Origin: Hymenobacter elongatus | Lineage (GTDB): Bacteria > Bacteroidota > Bacteroidia > Cytophagales > Hymenobacteraceae | Length of the DNA: 64,000 nucleotides | Reading direction: 5' to 3' | Assembly (NCBI RefSeq): GCF_004745955.1 | Contig: NZ_SRLD01000025.1 | Span: 1-64,000, forward strand | In this document: one piece after another, positions 28,834 through 36,568 of the stretch | Layout: each line of letters begins with the position of its first letter | How positions within the stretch are numbered: the stretch's first letter is position 1 | Translations under genes and position numbers: made by a program | Notes under the pieces: model-generated | The model's input: the letters and a program-made list of their open reading frames with translations, nothing else | The model's database searches: none | Told to the model about the DNA's origin: nothing

Positions 28834-29154
28834 CTACCGATACTCCCGATTCTGAAGAATTGCGCCCTTGTTGGTAATGGCGTCGAGCTGGCGCTGCGGA
28901 ATAGGCCGCACCGTATGGTAGTCCTGAATGCTGGCTCCGGCCTCGGGGTTGTTGGCCCGCACGCGCTCCACCAGCTTCTTGGTGTGCTTCAAATCAAACC
29001 AGCGCAGCTGCCCACCGGCTAGCTCCCGGGCGCGCTCATCCAGCATAAAGTCCAGGGTGACGGCTTCGGCCGCCACCAGATACGGATCGGCCAAGTGGAT
29101 AACGTAGGCGTCGCGGGCTCTCTGGGCCTCGTTCAGGGTGGGCCGGGTTAAAGC
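28834..29154 (-). pseudogene. RagB/SusD C-terminal remnant
   Basis: About 107 codons remain open from TRPTLNEAQRARDAYV to the stop after GAILQNREYR. The string LDERARELAGGQLRWFDLKH followed by IQDYHTVRPIPQRQLDA is the unmistakable C terminus of SusD-like glycan-binding outer-membrane lipoproteins (normally about 500 residues). Upstream the frame ends at a TGA near 29170 within unrelated sequence, so the first 400 residues, including the signal peptide, and the SusC partner are gone. No start codon fits. It is the relic of a polysaccharide-utilisation locus. Confidence 0.85.
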
Positions 29155-29260
29155 ATGACGCTCTGTTGCTCACTTGTTCATACTTCTTGCCCCAAGTTGC
29201 GTGGCAGAACAGGAACCTCAGCGGGATGATATAGTAGCAGCAGCGGCCGGAAAATGCACG

Positions 29261-29301
29261 AAAAAGCCCCAGCGGGGCAAGACGTGCTGCCCCGCTGGGG
29301 C
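29261..29301 (-). terminator. Hairpin terminator, minus strand
   Basis: Perfect 14-bp stem GCCCCAGCGGGGCA / TGCCCCGCTGGGGC with TTTTT on the minus strand. It lies about 300 bp past the stop of the glycosyl hydrolase gene at 29603, separated from it by the element at 29331-29480. Confidence 0.65.
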
Positions 29302-29330
29302 GTTGACAACGGCAGGCCAGCTTTGTACTA

Positions 29331-29480
29331 GGGTGTGTTTGAAAAGTCCAGAACAGTCATGCTGAGCTTGTCGAAACATCTCTACCGCCACAGTATATGA
29401 GTTTACTAGTGCGGTAGAGATGCTTCGACAAGCTCAGCATGGGCGCCGTTTTGCCAAAAATAGAGTTTCCAGACACAGCC
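29331..29480. mobile_element. MITE-like element with family A core
   Basis: 150 bp. Ends GGGTGTGTTTGAAAAGTCCA and (complement of right end) GGCTGTGTCTGGAAACTCTA, about 70 percent alike. The same five bases TACTA stand on both sides (29326-29330, 29481-29485). The core has GTCATGCTGAGCTTGTCGAA with its complement and CATCTCTACCGC / GCGGTAGAGATG arms. Confidence 0.7.
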
Positions 29481-29602
29481 TACTAGGCTGCCCCGCTGGA
29501 GCTACGCTATCAGTTCCGCCATTTGGGTTTCTTAGTGTCGCGAAGCGCGCCTACTTACCACTGCGGCCGGTTGAACAGGACGCCACACCCTAACCGCCAC
29601 CG

Positions 29603-31366
29603 CTACCGCCGCCCAAACAGGCGGGCGAAGAAACCGCGCTTCCTGGTCTTCGTTTTGATTTTAACTTTCGTTACGGCAGCCGTTTCGGACTGCACTACGG
29701 CCGGGCGCGGCGTGGGCACGGGCCGGGCCGCCGCCACGGGCGGAGCCAGCACCACAGGCGCGGGCAACGGAGCCTGCGCCACCACAATTTCGGCCACTTT
29801 GCCCTGCGTGCTCACCCGGACCGGGGTACTTTCATTGTGCAGCCGGTCGACGGCCGTGATGTAGTAGGCATAGTCGGTGCCGGGCACGGCGCTGGTATCG
29901 ACCAGCACCGAACTGCCTCCCGCGTGGCTCTGCACCAGGGCCAGAATATTGCGCGGGTCGTCGGGCGTGGGCGTTTGGCCTTTGCTGAAGCGGTAGACCA
30001 CGAAGTAGCGGGCCAGGTCGCCATCGGCGGCCACGGGACCAGGCTGCCAGGTGAGCGTAATGGCGGGCGTGGCACGGGTCATCACGACGTTTTGGGCCGG
30101 GCGGGGCGGCACGGCATCCAGCCAGGGCATGGTCGGTATCAGGGCCGGGTAGCGGAACAGGTTTTGCCGCAGCGAGTCGCGGGTGTGCAGCGGGTTCGAC
30201 ATCAGCGAGCGGGCACTGAAAAACACGCTGCCGCTTACGTCGGTGGGGTACGAGCGGTTGAGACGCACTTGGCGGGGCAGCTCACGCGGGTTGCGCCAGG
30301 TGGTGTCGGAGCGGGTATTTTCCAGCATCCGGTACGCTCCCTGCCCAATATAGAGGTGGCGGCCAAAGTGGTTGCGTGTCCACCATTCGAGCAGCGTAGC
30401 GTAGGGCACCAGCTTAAAATTGGTGCTCCAGTAGAGTTGGGGCACGATGTAGTCAATCCAGCCTTCCTGCAGCCACAGGCGCGAGTCGGCGTAGAGGTTG
30501 GCGTAGCTCGGCTGGCCGGCGCGGGTGTTGGAGCCCTCCGGGTGCGCCGACTGGTTCATCCAAACCCCAAAAGGCGAGATGCCGAACTTCACCCAGCGCT
30601 TGGTGCCCTGAATCGTGTCGTGGAGGCCCGCAATCAGCTGGTTCACGTTCTGCCGCCGCCAGTCGGCCAGGGGCAGATTATCGGGGTTGAATTGCTGAAA
30701 GGCCAGCTCGTCGTGAATTTTCTGGTTGGGCTCCGGATACGGGTAAAAATAGTCGTCGAAATGTACGCCATCAATATCGTAGCGCTGCACCACATCCAGA
30801 ATAACCTGGGTGATGTAGCTGCGCACCGCCGGCAGGCCGGGATTGAAGAGCAGCTTACCGGAATAGCGCAGAAACCACTCGGGATGCCGCTTGAAAGGGT
30901 GAGTGGGAGCCAGTCGGCGCGTCACGGAGTCGAGAGAAGCGCGGTACGGGTTGAACCAGGCGTGAAACTCCATTCCCCGGGCGTGGGCTTCCTCAATCAG
31001 AAAGGGCAACGGGTCGTAGCCGGGGCTGGGGGCTTTGCCCTGCTGGCCGGTCAGCCACTTGCTCCAGGGCTCCAGGTCGCTCTGGTAAAAGGCATCAGCG
31101 GCGGGCCTGATCTGCACGAACACGGCGTTGATGCCATTGCGCTGCTGCACATCCAGAATGCGGCGGTATTCGCGGCGCTGCTGCTCAGCCGTGAGCGTGC
31201 GGCTGCTGGGCCAGTCAATGTTTTCTACCGTCGCAATCCAGACGCCGCGCAGCTCCCGCTTGGGTGGGCCGTCCTGCGCCACCGTGGCCGGGCTACAGGC
31301 CAGCAGCAAAAACAGCGAGAAAATCCAAAAACACGCGAGGCACCCAGCCGGAAATAATCGAGACAT
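29603..31366 (-). CDS. Family 10-like glycosyl hydrolase (GHL10/YngK type)
   Basis: 587 residues from MSRLFPAGCL, with a signal peptide or lipoprotein signal (FLLLACSPATVAQ; a Cys is in place for a lipobox LLAC). The barrel shows KRELRGVWIATVENIDWPSS, GINAVFVQIRPAADAFYQSD, GMEFHAWFNPYRAS, FNPGLPAVRSYITQV and DGVHFDDYFYPYPEP, which define the GHL10 (formerly DUF187) family that acts on cell-wall-like glycans. A fibronectin-like region follows (about 430-520), then a basic tail (KIKTKTRKRGFFARLFGRR). Exported. Its terminator has been separated by a MITE insertion. Confidence 0.88.
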   Translation of the reverse strand: MSRLFPAGCLACFWIFSLFLLLACSPATVAQDGPPKRELRGVWIATVENIDWPSSRTLTAEQQRREYRRILDVQQRNGINAVFVQIRPAADAFYQSDLEPWSKWLTGQQGKAPSPGYDPLPFLIEEAHARGMEFHAWFNPYRASLDSVTRRLAPTHPFKRHPEWFLRYSGKLLFNPGLPAVRSYITQVILDVVQRYDIDGVHFDDYFYPYPEPNQKIHDELAFQQFNPDNLPLADWRRQNVNQLIAGLHDTIQGTKRWVKFGISPFGVWMNQSAHPEGSNTRAGQPSYANLYADSRLWLQEGWIDYIVPQLYWSTNFKLVPYATLLEWWTRNHFGRHLYIGQGAYRMLENTRSDTTWRNPRELPRQVRLNRSYPTDVSGSVFFSARSLMSNPLHTRDSLRQNLFRYPALIPTMPWLDAVPPRPAQNVVMTRATPAITLTWQPGPVAADGDLARYFVVYRFSKGQTPTPDDPRNILALVQSHAGGSSVLVDTSAVPGTDYAYYITAVDRLHNESTPVRVSTQGKVAEIVVAQAPLPAPVVLAPPVAAARPVPTPRPAVVQSETAAVTKVKIKTKTRKRGFFARLFGRR

Positions 31367-31475
31367 CAGCACAGAAACGGAGAAAACGCCGGCAAATTAC
31401 GCAGTCGCCCGGCGGCATTCACCGCTGGCCGCCCAAAATCCGTTTTCACGCCTGCTTTTACCACTCTATAAACTG

Positions 31476-31518
31476 CACGATGCCGCCCCAAGGCTTAGCT
31501 CCTTAGGGCGGCATCGTG
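31476..31518 (-). terminator. Hairpin after the small acidic gene
   Basis: Stem CACGATGCCGCCC / GGGCGGCATCGTG plus inner AAGG/CCTT, about 37 bp past the stop at 31555. There is no T-run, so a terminator role is likely but not certain. Confidence 0.5.
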
Positions 31519-31554
31519 TACAACGGCTCCGCTTGGGGCCGTCATGGGTGTTTG

Positions 31555-31842
31555 CTAGTTCGCCGGGTTGCTGCCGTCGCCGGCATCGTCGCTACCGCCT
31601 TCCATGCCGTTGGTCTGGCTGGCGTCGCCGTACTCGCCCCGAATACCGTCGCCGTTGCCCATATTGCTTTGGGTGCTGGTAGTAGCGGTATTTTTAGGAG
31701 TATCCTTTTCCTGTTGGGCCCGCTGCGCAGGTGCTTGCGCCTCGTTTTCCGAGGTGCCGTTCTGGCCGGAATTGGTTGTGCTTGCGGGGGTAGCGCCGCT
31801 GTCTTCGGAAGTGGTGTCGGGGGTGTTGGGGTGGTTTGCCAT
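31555..31842 (-). CDS. Small hydrophilic low-complexity protein
   Basis: 95 residues from MANHPNTPDTTSEDSG. Rich in Asn, Asp, Gly, Ser, Thr and Gln, lacking hydrophobic residues, hence predicted to be disordered. There is no signal peptide. It contains AQRAQQEKDTPKNTATT and ends GDGSNPAN. Such proteins are common in Hymenobacter-type genomes and have been likened to stress or desiccation-related hydrophilins, but I cannot assign a function. It has its own hairpin downstream. Confidence 0.6.
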   Translation of the reverse strand: MANHPNTPDTTSEDSGATPASTTNSGQNGTSENEAQAPAQRAQQEKDTPKNTATTSTQSNMGNGDGIRGEYGDASQTNGMEGGSDDAGDGSNPAN

Positions 31843-32015
31843 AGCAGAGAAAAGAGGAAATGGATGAGCTACTACAAAAAAGATTTTCGCAGCCAGGGGC
31901 TACGCGGTAGTCTATACGCCGGGCGGGCAGCCTTGTTGACGCAAGGCCATCATTTTACCCCACCTTTTTCCCAACTTACGGGCCGATTACTACCCAACGC
32001 TATTCTGCTTTTTCC

Positions 32016-32882
32016 GTGTCTGAGGCTTCTTCTCCCGCTGATTTCCTACTTTCCAAAACGGATGCCGAGCTGCTATTCCTGGCCCAGAACCCCGATTTCT
32101 ACCATGCTGACCTCGTGGCGGCAGCCGGGCGCGAGCTACGGCGGCGCGGCGTAGCTCGCGCCGCCGAGCCGCCGGCCGCTTATTACCAAGACGAGGATGA
32201 GGCCCCGGCCCGCAACTGGCGCATGCCGGCCGTGGGCATTGGCCTGCTGGCGTTGGCCGCAATCCTGTACTTCTGGCCTACCGGTACCAAAAACTGGCAA
32301 AACAAGCAAGGTCCCGTCGCTCAACGGGAGCTGGTAGCCGTCCAGACGCACGTGTTTCCCACCTTCGATTCGCTGACCGCCACCCAGCTTCACCAAATGC
32401 CCCGCACGCTGCCCGCCGCCGAGCGCACCGATACCACCGCCCAGCGTAAATTCCTGCTGTTGGCGCGCCGGTTCTGGGAAGCCGAAAACCAGACCGACTA
32501 CCTCTGCCACGAGGTGCAGGCAGCCCGCATCGACTCCACATTTCCCGGTCAGGTCGATATCACGCTCGACAAATGGAAGCGGCTGACCAGCGCGCTGGTG
32601 TACGACCACAAGCTGCAGCCCGCCATGACCGCGCGGGTGGAGCTGATGCGCCACGCGGCCGTGGTGCGGCGCGAAACCCTGGCCGCCATGAAAAACCAGT
32701 ACCTCTACGGTCAGCCGCCCCTCGACCGGAGTCTGCTCTATCTGAATGACTCGGTGATGGTGCTGCGCCAAACCCTACTGGGGGTGCCTGCCTCCCAGCG
32801 GCTACGCCCCCGGCAGGAGCAGCAGAAGCGCATTGATGCCGAAAGGGCGCGGCAGGCTATCCAAGATCTGCCACAAGTGTAG
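32016..32882 (+). CDS. Membrane-anchored protein with N-terminal module shared with the rhomboid protein
   Basis: 288 residues; GTG start at 32016 (MSEASSPADF). Residues 8-46 contain KTDAELLFLAQNPDFYHAD and AAAGRELRRRGV, nearly the same pattern as the N terminus of the next gene. After a linker, one membrane segment (about 70-88, VGIGLLALAAILYFWP) leads into a helical, probably periplasmic domain (about 100-288) without a motif I recognise. Starting at a GTG with no Shine-Dalgarno is usual here. The shared module and the 66-bp gap to the rhomboid gene suggest a common transcript and perhaps a shared partner. Confidence 0.7.
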   Translation: MSEASSPADFLLSKTDAELLFLAQNPDFYHADLVAAAGRELRRRGVARAAEPPAAYYQDEDEAPARNWRMPAVGIGLLALAAILYFWPTGTKNWQNKQGPVAQRELVAVQTHVFPTFDSLTATQLHQMPRTLPAAERTDTTAQRKFLLLARRFWEAENQTDYLCHEVQAARIDSTFPGQVDITLDKWKRLTSALVYDHKLQPAMTARVELMRHAAVVRRETLAAMKNQYLYGQPPLDRSLLYLNDSVMVLRQTLLGVPASQRLRPRQEQQKRIDAERARQAIQDLPQV

Positions 32883-32948
32883 CGCGTAGGCTGGGGCCTG
32901 CTTTTTGAGGGCGGCACAGGGTAGGTCTCACGGTGCTTTTTCTCTAGT

Positions 32949-33800
32949 ATGGCTGCCAATTCTAGTCTTGCCGAGCTGTTTGCCCAAAAATCAGATGCCG
33001 AGTTGCTGTATATGGCCCAGAATGCCCCACGCTACCCGCCCGCCCTGGGCGCGGCGGCCGTGCGTGAGCTACAGCAGCGCGGCCTCGTCCCGACGGTGCC
33101 AGCCGCGCCGCGCGCCACCGACAATCTGCCGGCACCTGCCCCCGACGAGCCTTGGCACTACCTGGCCCTCGATACCCTACGGCGGCTTCTGAGGCCCTCC
33201 GCCGCCTATTTTGCTACTCCCCTGCTACTGACGCTGAACGTCCTTGTATTTGGCCTGATGGTAGCAGCCGGAGCGGATATATTTCATCCGCAGTCGGCCA
33301 TATTAGTAGCCTGGGGCTCTAACTTTTCGCCCCTCACGCTGCCCGGGCAGCCGTGGCGGCTGCTTACCAGCTGCTTTCTGCACGGCGGCCTGGCCCACTT
33401 ACTGCTCAATGCGCTGGCGCTGCTGTTTCTGGGGCGGCTTACCGAGTCATGGCTGGGGCCGGGCCGGGTGCTGCTTTTCTACCTGCTGAGTGGCGTGGGC
33501 GGCAGCCTGGCCAGCCTGTGGTGGCACGCGGCGGGCGTGAATTCGGTGGGAGCTTCCGGGGCTATTTTCGGACTTTATGGCTTACTGCTAGCGGTGGCTC
33601 TGACGGGGGCCGTACCCCTGAGTCGGCAGCAGCGCTACAGTCTGCTCTGGCTGGTGCTGCTGCTAGTGCCGAGCCAGCTCCAGGCCGGCTTGCAGGGCAC
33701 GGGCACCACCGACAACGCGGCGCATATCGGGGGCCTGCTCACGGGCTGGGGGCTGGGGCTACTCTACGCGGTGTGGCGTCAACTCCTCAAAACAAAGTAG
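32949..33800 (+). CDS. Rhomboid family intramembrane serine protease
   Basis: 283 residues. After the N-terminal module (residues 7-45, KSDAELLYMAQN and AAAVRELQQRGL) comes a six-helix rhomboid core. Motifs: WRLLTSCFLHGGLAHLLLNA (HGG and the L-x-N region), the catalytic Ser in VGASGAIFGLYG at about 203, and the catalytic His in AAHIGGLLTGWGLG at about 259. It cleaves membrane-spanning substrates within the bilayer; none is known here. The N-terminal extension shared with the upstream gene is unusual for the family. Confidence 0.9.
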   Translation: MAANSSLAELFAQKSDAELLYMAQNAPRYPPALGAAAVRELQQRGLVPTVPAAPRATDNLPAPAPDEPWHYLALDTLRRLLRPSAAYFATPLLLTLNVLVFGLMVAAGADIFHPQSAILVAWGSNFSPLTLPGQPWRLLTSCFLHGGLAHLLLNALALLFLGRLTESWLGPGRVLLFYLLSGVGGSLASLWWHAAGVNSVGASGAIFGLYGLLLAVALTGAVPLSRQQRYSLLWLVLLLVPSQLQAGLQGTGTTDNAAHIGGLLTGWGLGLLYAVWRQLLKTK

Positions 33801-33818
33801 CATCGCCCAAAGATGTGA

Positions 33819-33850
33819 TTGTATTTGGCAGGCACTACGTCGTATCTTTG
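33819..33850 (+). promoter_or_regulatory. Candidate promoter of the T9SS cargo gene
   Basis: ATTG (33818-33821), a 21-base spacer, then TATCTTTG (33843-33850), close to the Bacteroidota TTTG-N19-21-TAnnTTTG pattern. It would give a leader of about 55-60 bases to the ATG at 33915. Confidence 0.45.
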
Positions 33851-33914
33851 GGACCGGCAGCTGGACTCAACAGCTGCTCTAACGCTTTGTCTCTCACCTT
33901 TTTTTCTACTGGCC

Positions 33915-34844
33915 ATGAGAAAGACAATTTTACTTATTTGCCTAGCCGCTATCAGCAGCATGATGACCGTTTCGGCGGCCCTGGCGCAGGCGCTACCCAA
34001 CGGCACACTCGAAACCTGGGAAACGCGCGGCTTCAGCCAGACCCCGACCGGCTGGTTTACCCTCAACGATGTAACCCAGGCAGCGGTGCCGGGGTTTCCC
34101 TTCCCAATCAATACCACTACCCGCACCACCGACAAGCACGGGGGAAACTTCGCGGCCCGGCTCCAGAACGAGAATAATGCTCTGCTGGGGCCGCTTCCGG
34201 GCTTGTTGGGGATTGGCGGCACCATCAATATCAATTCCGGCACGCTGGGTGGCATTCCGTTCGCCAGCCGCCCCGCCCGCCTGGAGTTCTACTACAAGCT
34301 GACTGGCAGCAATGCGGCGAATGACTCGGCAGCCGTGCAAGTGATTCTGACGAAAACAGTGAACGGTCAGCAAACGCTGGTAGCTGAGGGGGGCCTGGTG
34401 CTGCTGCCGACCGGTAGCTATTCGCTGAGCACCGTGCCGTTGCAGTATGCCTCGGCCATTGCCCCCGATTCGATCCAGATTATTTTCCTGTCGAGCACCC
34501 GCACTGAGTCCCTGGCCAATACGGCCCTGTATATCGACGACGTACGCATGACCGGCACCGTGACCTCGACGCTCGACGCAACGCGCAATGCCGCCGTAAC
34601 GGTGTACCCGAACCCCAGCACCGACGGGCTGTTTACGCTCGCCACAATGCAGGAGGCCAGCTGGGCCCGCGCCGCCTATACCGTATCGGATGTGACAGGC
34701 CGCGTGGTACTGCGGCAGGCAGCGGCTCCGGCCAACGCCCGCGGCCCGCGCGCCGTAGATTTGCGGGGCCATCGGGCCGGCGTGTATACCTTGCGCCTCG
34801 ATACGTCTGAAGGCCCGATAGTACACAAACTCCTGATTCCGTGA
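33915..34844 (+). CDS. Secreted protein with T9SS type A sorting domain
   Basis: 309 residues from MRKTILLICLAAISS, signal peptide ending at SAALAQ. The central part (about 25-225) is a jelly-roll-like carbohydrate-binding shape: LPNGTLETWETRG, RPARLEFYYKLTGS and a closing ALYIDDVRMTG resemble PCMD/CBM-type domains. The C-terminal 80 residues carry VTVYPNPSTDGLFTL and GVYTLRLDTSEG, the type A signal for the type IX secretion system. The stop TGA overlaps the GTG start of the next gene, so the two are translated together. Confidence 0.88.
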   Translation: MRKTILLICLAAISSMMTVSAALAQALPNGTLETWETRGFSQTPTGWFTLNDVTQAAVPGFPFPINTTTRTTDKHGGNFAARLQNENNALLGPLPGLLGIGGTININSGTLGGIPFASRPARLEFYYKLTGSNAANDSAAVQVILTKTVNGQQTLVAEGGLVLLPTGSYSLSTVPLQYASAIAPDSIQIIFLSSTRTESLANTALYIDDVRMTGTVTSTLDATRNAAVTVYPNPSTDGLFTLATMQEASWARAAYTVSDVTGRVVLRQAAAPANARGPRAVDLRGHRAGVYTLRLDTSEGPIVHKLLIP

Positions 34845-35926
34845 CCGAACCCACTCCTTTCACCGGTGATTCCGCTGAGCGCCCTTCGCGCTGGCGCCGC
34901 TTTTCGGCCGCCGCGCGCAGGGCGGCTTCGCTTCCGGTGCAGGGCATCGACTACCTCTACCAAACCGGGCAGGCCTACCGGCATTTCACCCTGCCTATTC
35001 TGAATGGCGCTATCGGCGACCAGCTGGCCGCCCGCCAGGATGCCCGGGCTATTCAGATGAGTTTCCGCCAGCTTGGGGCCGATATTGCGGTGCCCGAGCT
35101 TCACCTCACCGGCCCGCCGCTCACGACTGTCGTGTTTCTGCACGGCCTGATGGGCGACGAGATGATCTGGCAGGCCGGCACGCCCGATACGCCGCGCTAT
35201 GGCCCGCTGCTGCAGCGCGAAGCAGGGGTGCGCTGCCTGTATCTGCGCTTCAATAGCGGCCTGCACATTTCCCAGAATGGGCAGCTGCTTTCTGGCTTGC
35301 TTACCGAGCTGCTGGCCACGCACGCGGAGTCCGTTGGGGAACTGGTACTCGTCGGGCACTCCATGGGTGGGCTGGTGATTCGGAGCGCCGGCTACTACGG
35401 CACGCATACCACCGCCGGTGTGGCTCCTGCCGCCACCTGGATTGGCCGGTTGCGGTCCATATTTCTATTGGGCGTGCCCAACGACGGCTCGTTTCTGGAG
35501 CAGAACAGCCACCTTACTTCCGTGATGCTGCGCAAGCTGAACGTGGCCCCGACCCGCTTTCTGAGCAAAGCCATGGACCAGCGCAGCAATGGCATCAAGG
35601 ATTTGCGCTACGCAATTCTGGTCGACCAAGACTGGCAGAGCCCCTATGCCGACGATGTGCTGATGCCGCCCCGCACGGTGGTGCCGCCGCTGCCGGGCGT
35701 ACCCTACCACGTACTCGTAGGCTCGCTGCTCAAAACCGCCAACTCAGCACTCCACCACTATTTCGGCGACGGGCTGGTGGGAGCTGGCAGCGCCGTCGGC
35801 CGAATCTTCGCCGACCCGGCTCTGCCACCAGAGGCCCAGGTGCACACCCGCGTATTCGCCCAGCAGAGCCACGCCGGTCTGCTCTCGAATCCGGAGGTAT
35901 ATCAGTACCTGCGCGAGCATTTGTAA
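34841..35926 (+). CDS. Alpha/beta hydrolase (PGAP1/lipase-like)
   Basis: 361 residues with GTG start sharing the GTGA overlap with the upstream stop. The core has VVFLHGLMGDEMIW (oxyanion-hole strand) and the nucleophile elbow VGHSMGGLV with Ser at about 174. The catalytic Asp and His lie further C-terminal (AQQSHAGLLSNPEVY). No signal peptide, so it is probably cytoplasmic. Overlap with the T9SS gene indicates coupling, though how a cytoplasmic esterase would serve a secreted protein is unclear. The substrate is unknown. A T-tailed terminator follows at 35945-35986. Confidence 0.82.
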   Translation: MTEPTPFTGDSAERPSRWRRFSAAARRAASLPVQGIDYLYQTGQAYRHFTLPILNGAIGDQLAARQDARAIQMSFRQLGADIAVPELHLTGPPLTTVVFLHGLMGDEMIWQAGTPDTPRYGPLLQREAGVRCLYLRFNSGLHISQNGQLLSGLLTELLATHAESVGELVLVGHSMGGLVIRSAGYYGTHTTAGVAPAATWIGRLRSIFLLGVPNDGSFLEQNSHLTSVMLRKLNVAPTRFLSKAMDQRSNGIKDLRYAILVDQDWQSPYADDVLMPPRTVVPPLPGVPYHVLVGSLLKTANSALHHYFGDGLVGAGSAVGRIFADPALPPEAQVHTRVFAQQSHAGLLSNPEVYQYLREHL

Positions 35927-35944
35927 GCCAGTAGCAACAGCCGG

Positions 35945-35986
35945 ACAAAAAATAACCCAGCCAATGCAGGGCCGGGTTATTTTTTA
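35945..35986 (+). terminator. Intrinsic terminator
   Basis: AAAAAATAACCC-rich arm, GC stem and GGGTTATTTTTT, directly after the hydrolase gene. Confidence 0.8.
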
Positions 35987-36458
35987 TATAAATAAAAATA
36001 AAGCAAATAACTGATACTAAAATAAAGCAATAATCTAATAAAATATAAATAGCTATAATCTCTTCTTGCTTAAATCAAATCCTCTCTCTTATGACAAGAA
36101 ATAAAATAACATACTTTCAGTCTATATCCGATTCCTAAATAACAGCTACGCCCACTGATTTGGACTACCTTACTGCGATTCTGATGATATAAAATTACTG
36201 CCTTTGATGGTCGAAAGTAAATATATTACACCAACTCCCGCTTGCGAAGGACAAACCCTGGGTTAGGCACGTCATAGCTGCTTGCAGTGCTCTATAACAT
36301 TATTTCAGCCGCTCAGCCACACGAAAATCATCAACTCAAACACGTTTCAATCAGACCACTACCCACCATCATTCTACTACTAAAAGAACGACCAGTAGTT
36401 ACAAGCTACTCACCACTACAAACAACTATTGCCAACGATGCACACGCTCTGAAATCCC
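35987..36458. other. AT-rich gap without a recognised gene
   Basis: About 470 bp, markedly AT-rich in its first 250 bases (for example AATAAAAATAAAGCAAATAA), enclosed by two terminators that point toward it. No convincing ORF. The 11-mer TATTACACCAA at 36224-36234 recurs at 37717-37727 beyond the next gene. It may hold a small RNA, or be debris of transferred DNA. Confidence 0.4.
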
Positions 36459-36496
36459 AAAAGGCCAGCCCTGCTTGCGCCAGGCTGGCCTTTTTG
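36459..36496. terminator. Intrinsic terminator of the beta-prism lipoprotein gene
   Basis: AAAGGCCAGCC-CTG-CTTGCGC-CAG-GCTGGCCTTTTT, 72 bp past the stop at 36569 on the minus strand, and able to work in both directions. Confidence 0.7.
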
Positions 36497-36568
36497 TAGA
36501 ATATCTAATTCAATAAAATAAGTATTAACTCGTAATGATGAATTGAATAAGAATAGAATAATCAATGA

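Noticed and set aside
29837-31357. Long plus-strand open frame of 506 codons opposite the GHL10 gene
   Set aside because: Antisense shadow caused by GC-rich third codon positions; no recognisable motif.
36287-36499. 70-codon plus-strand frame ending in the terminator hairpin
   Set aside because: Its last third is the hairpin itself and the composition is not protein-like.
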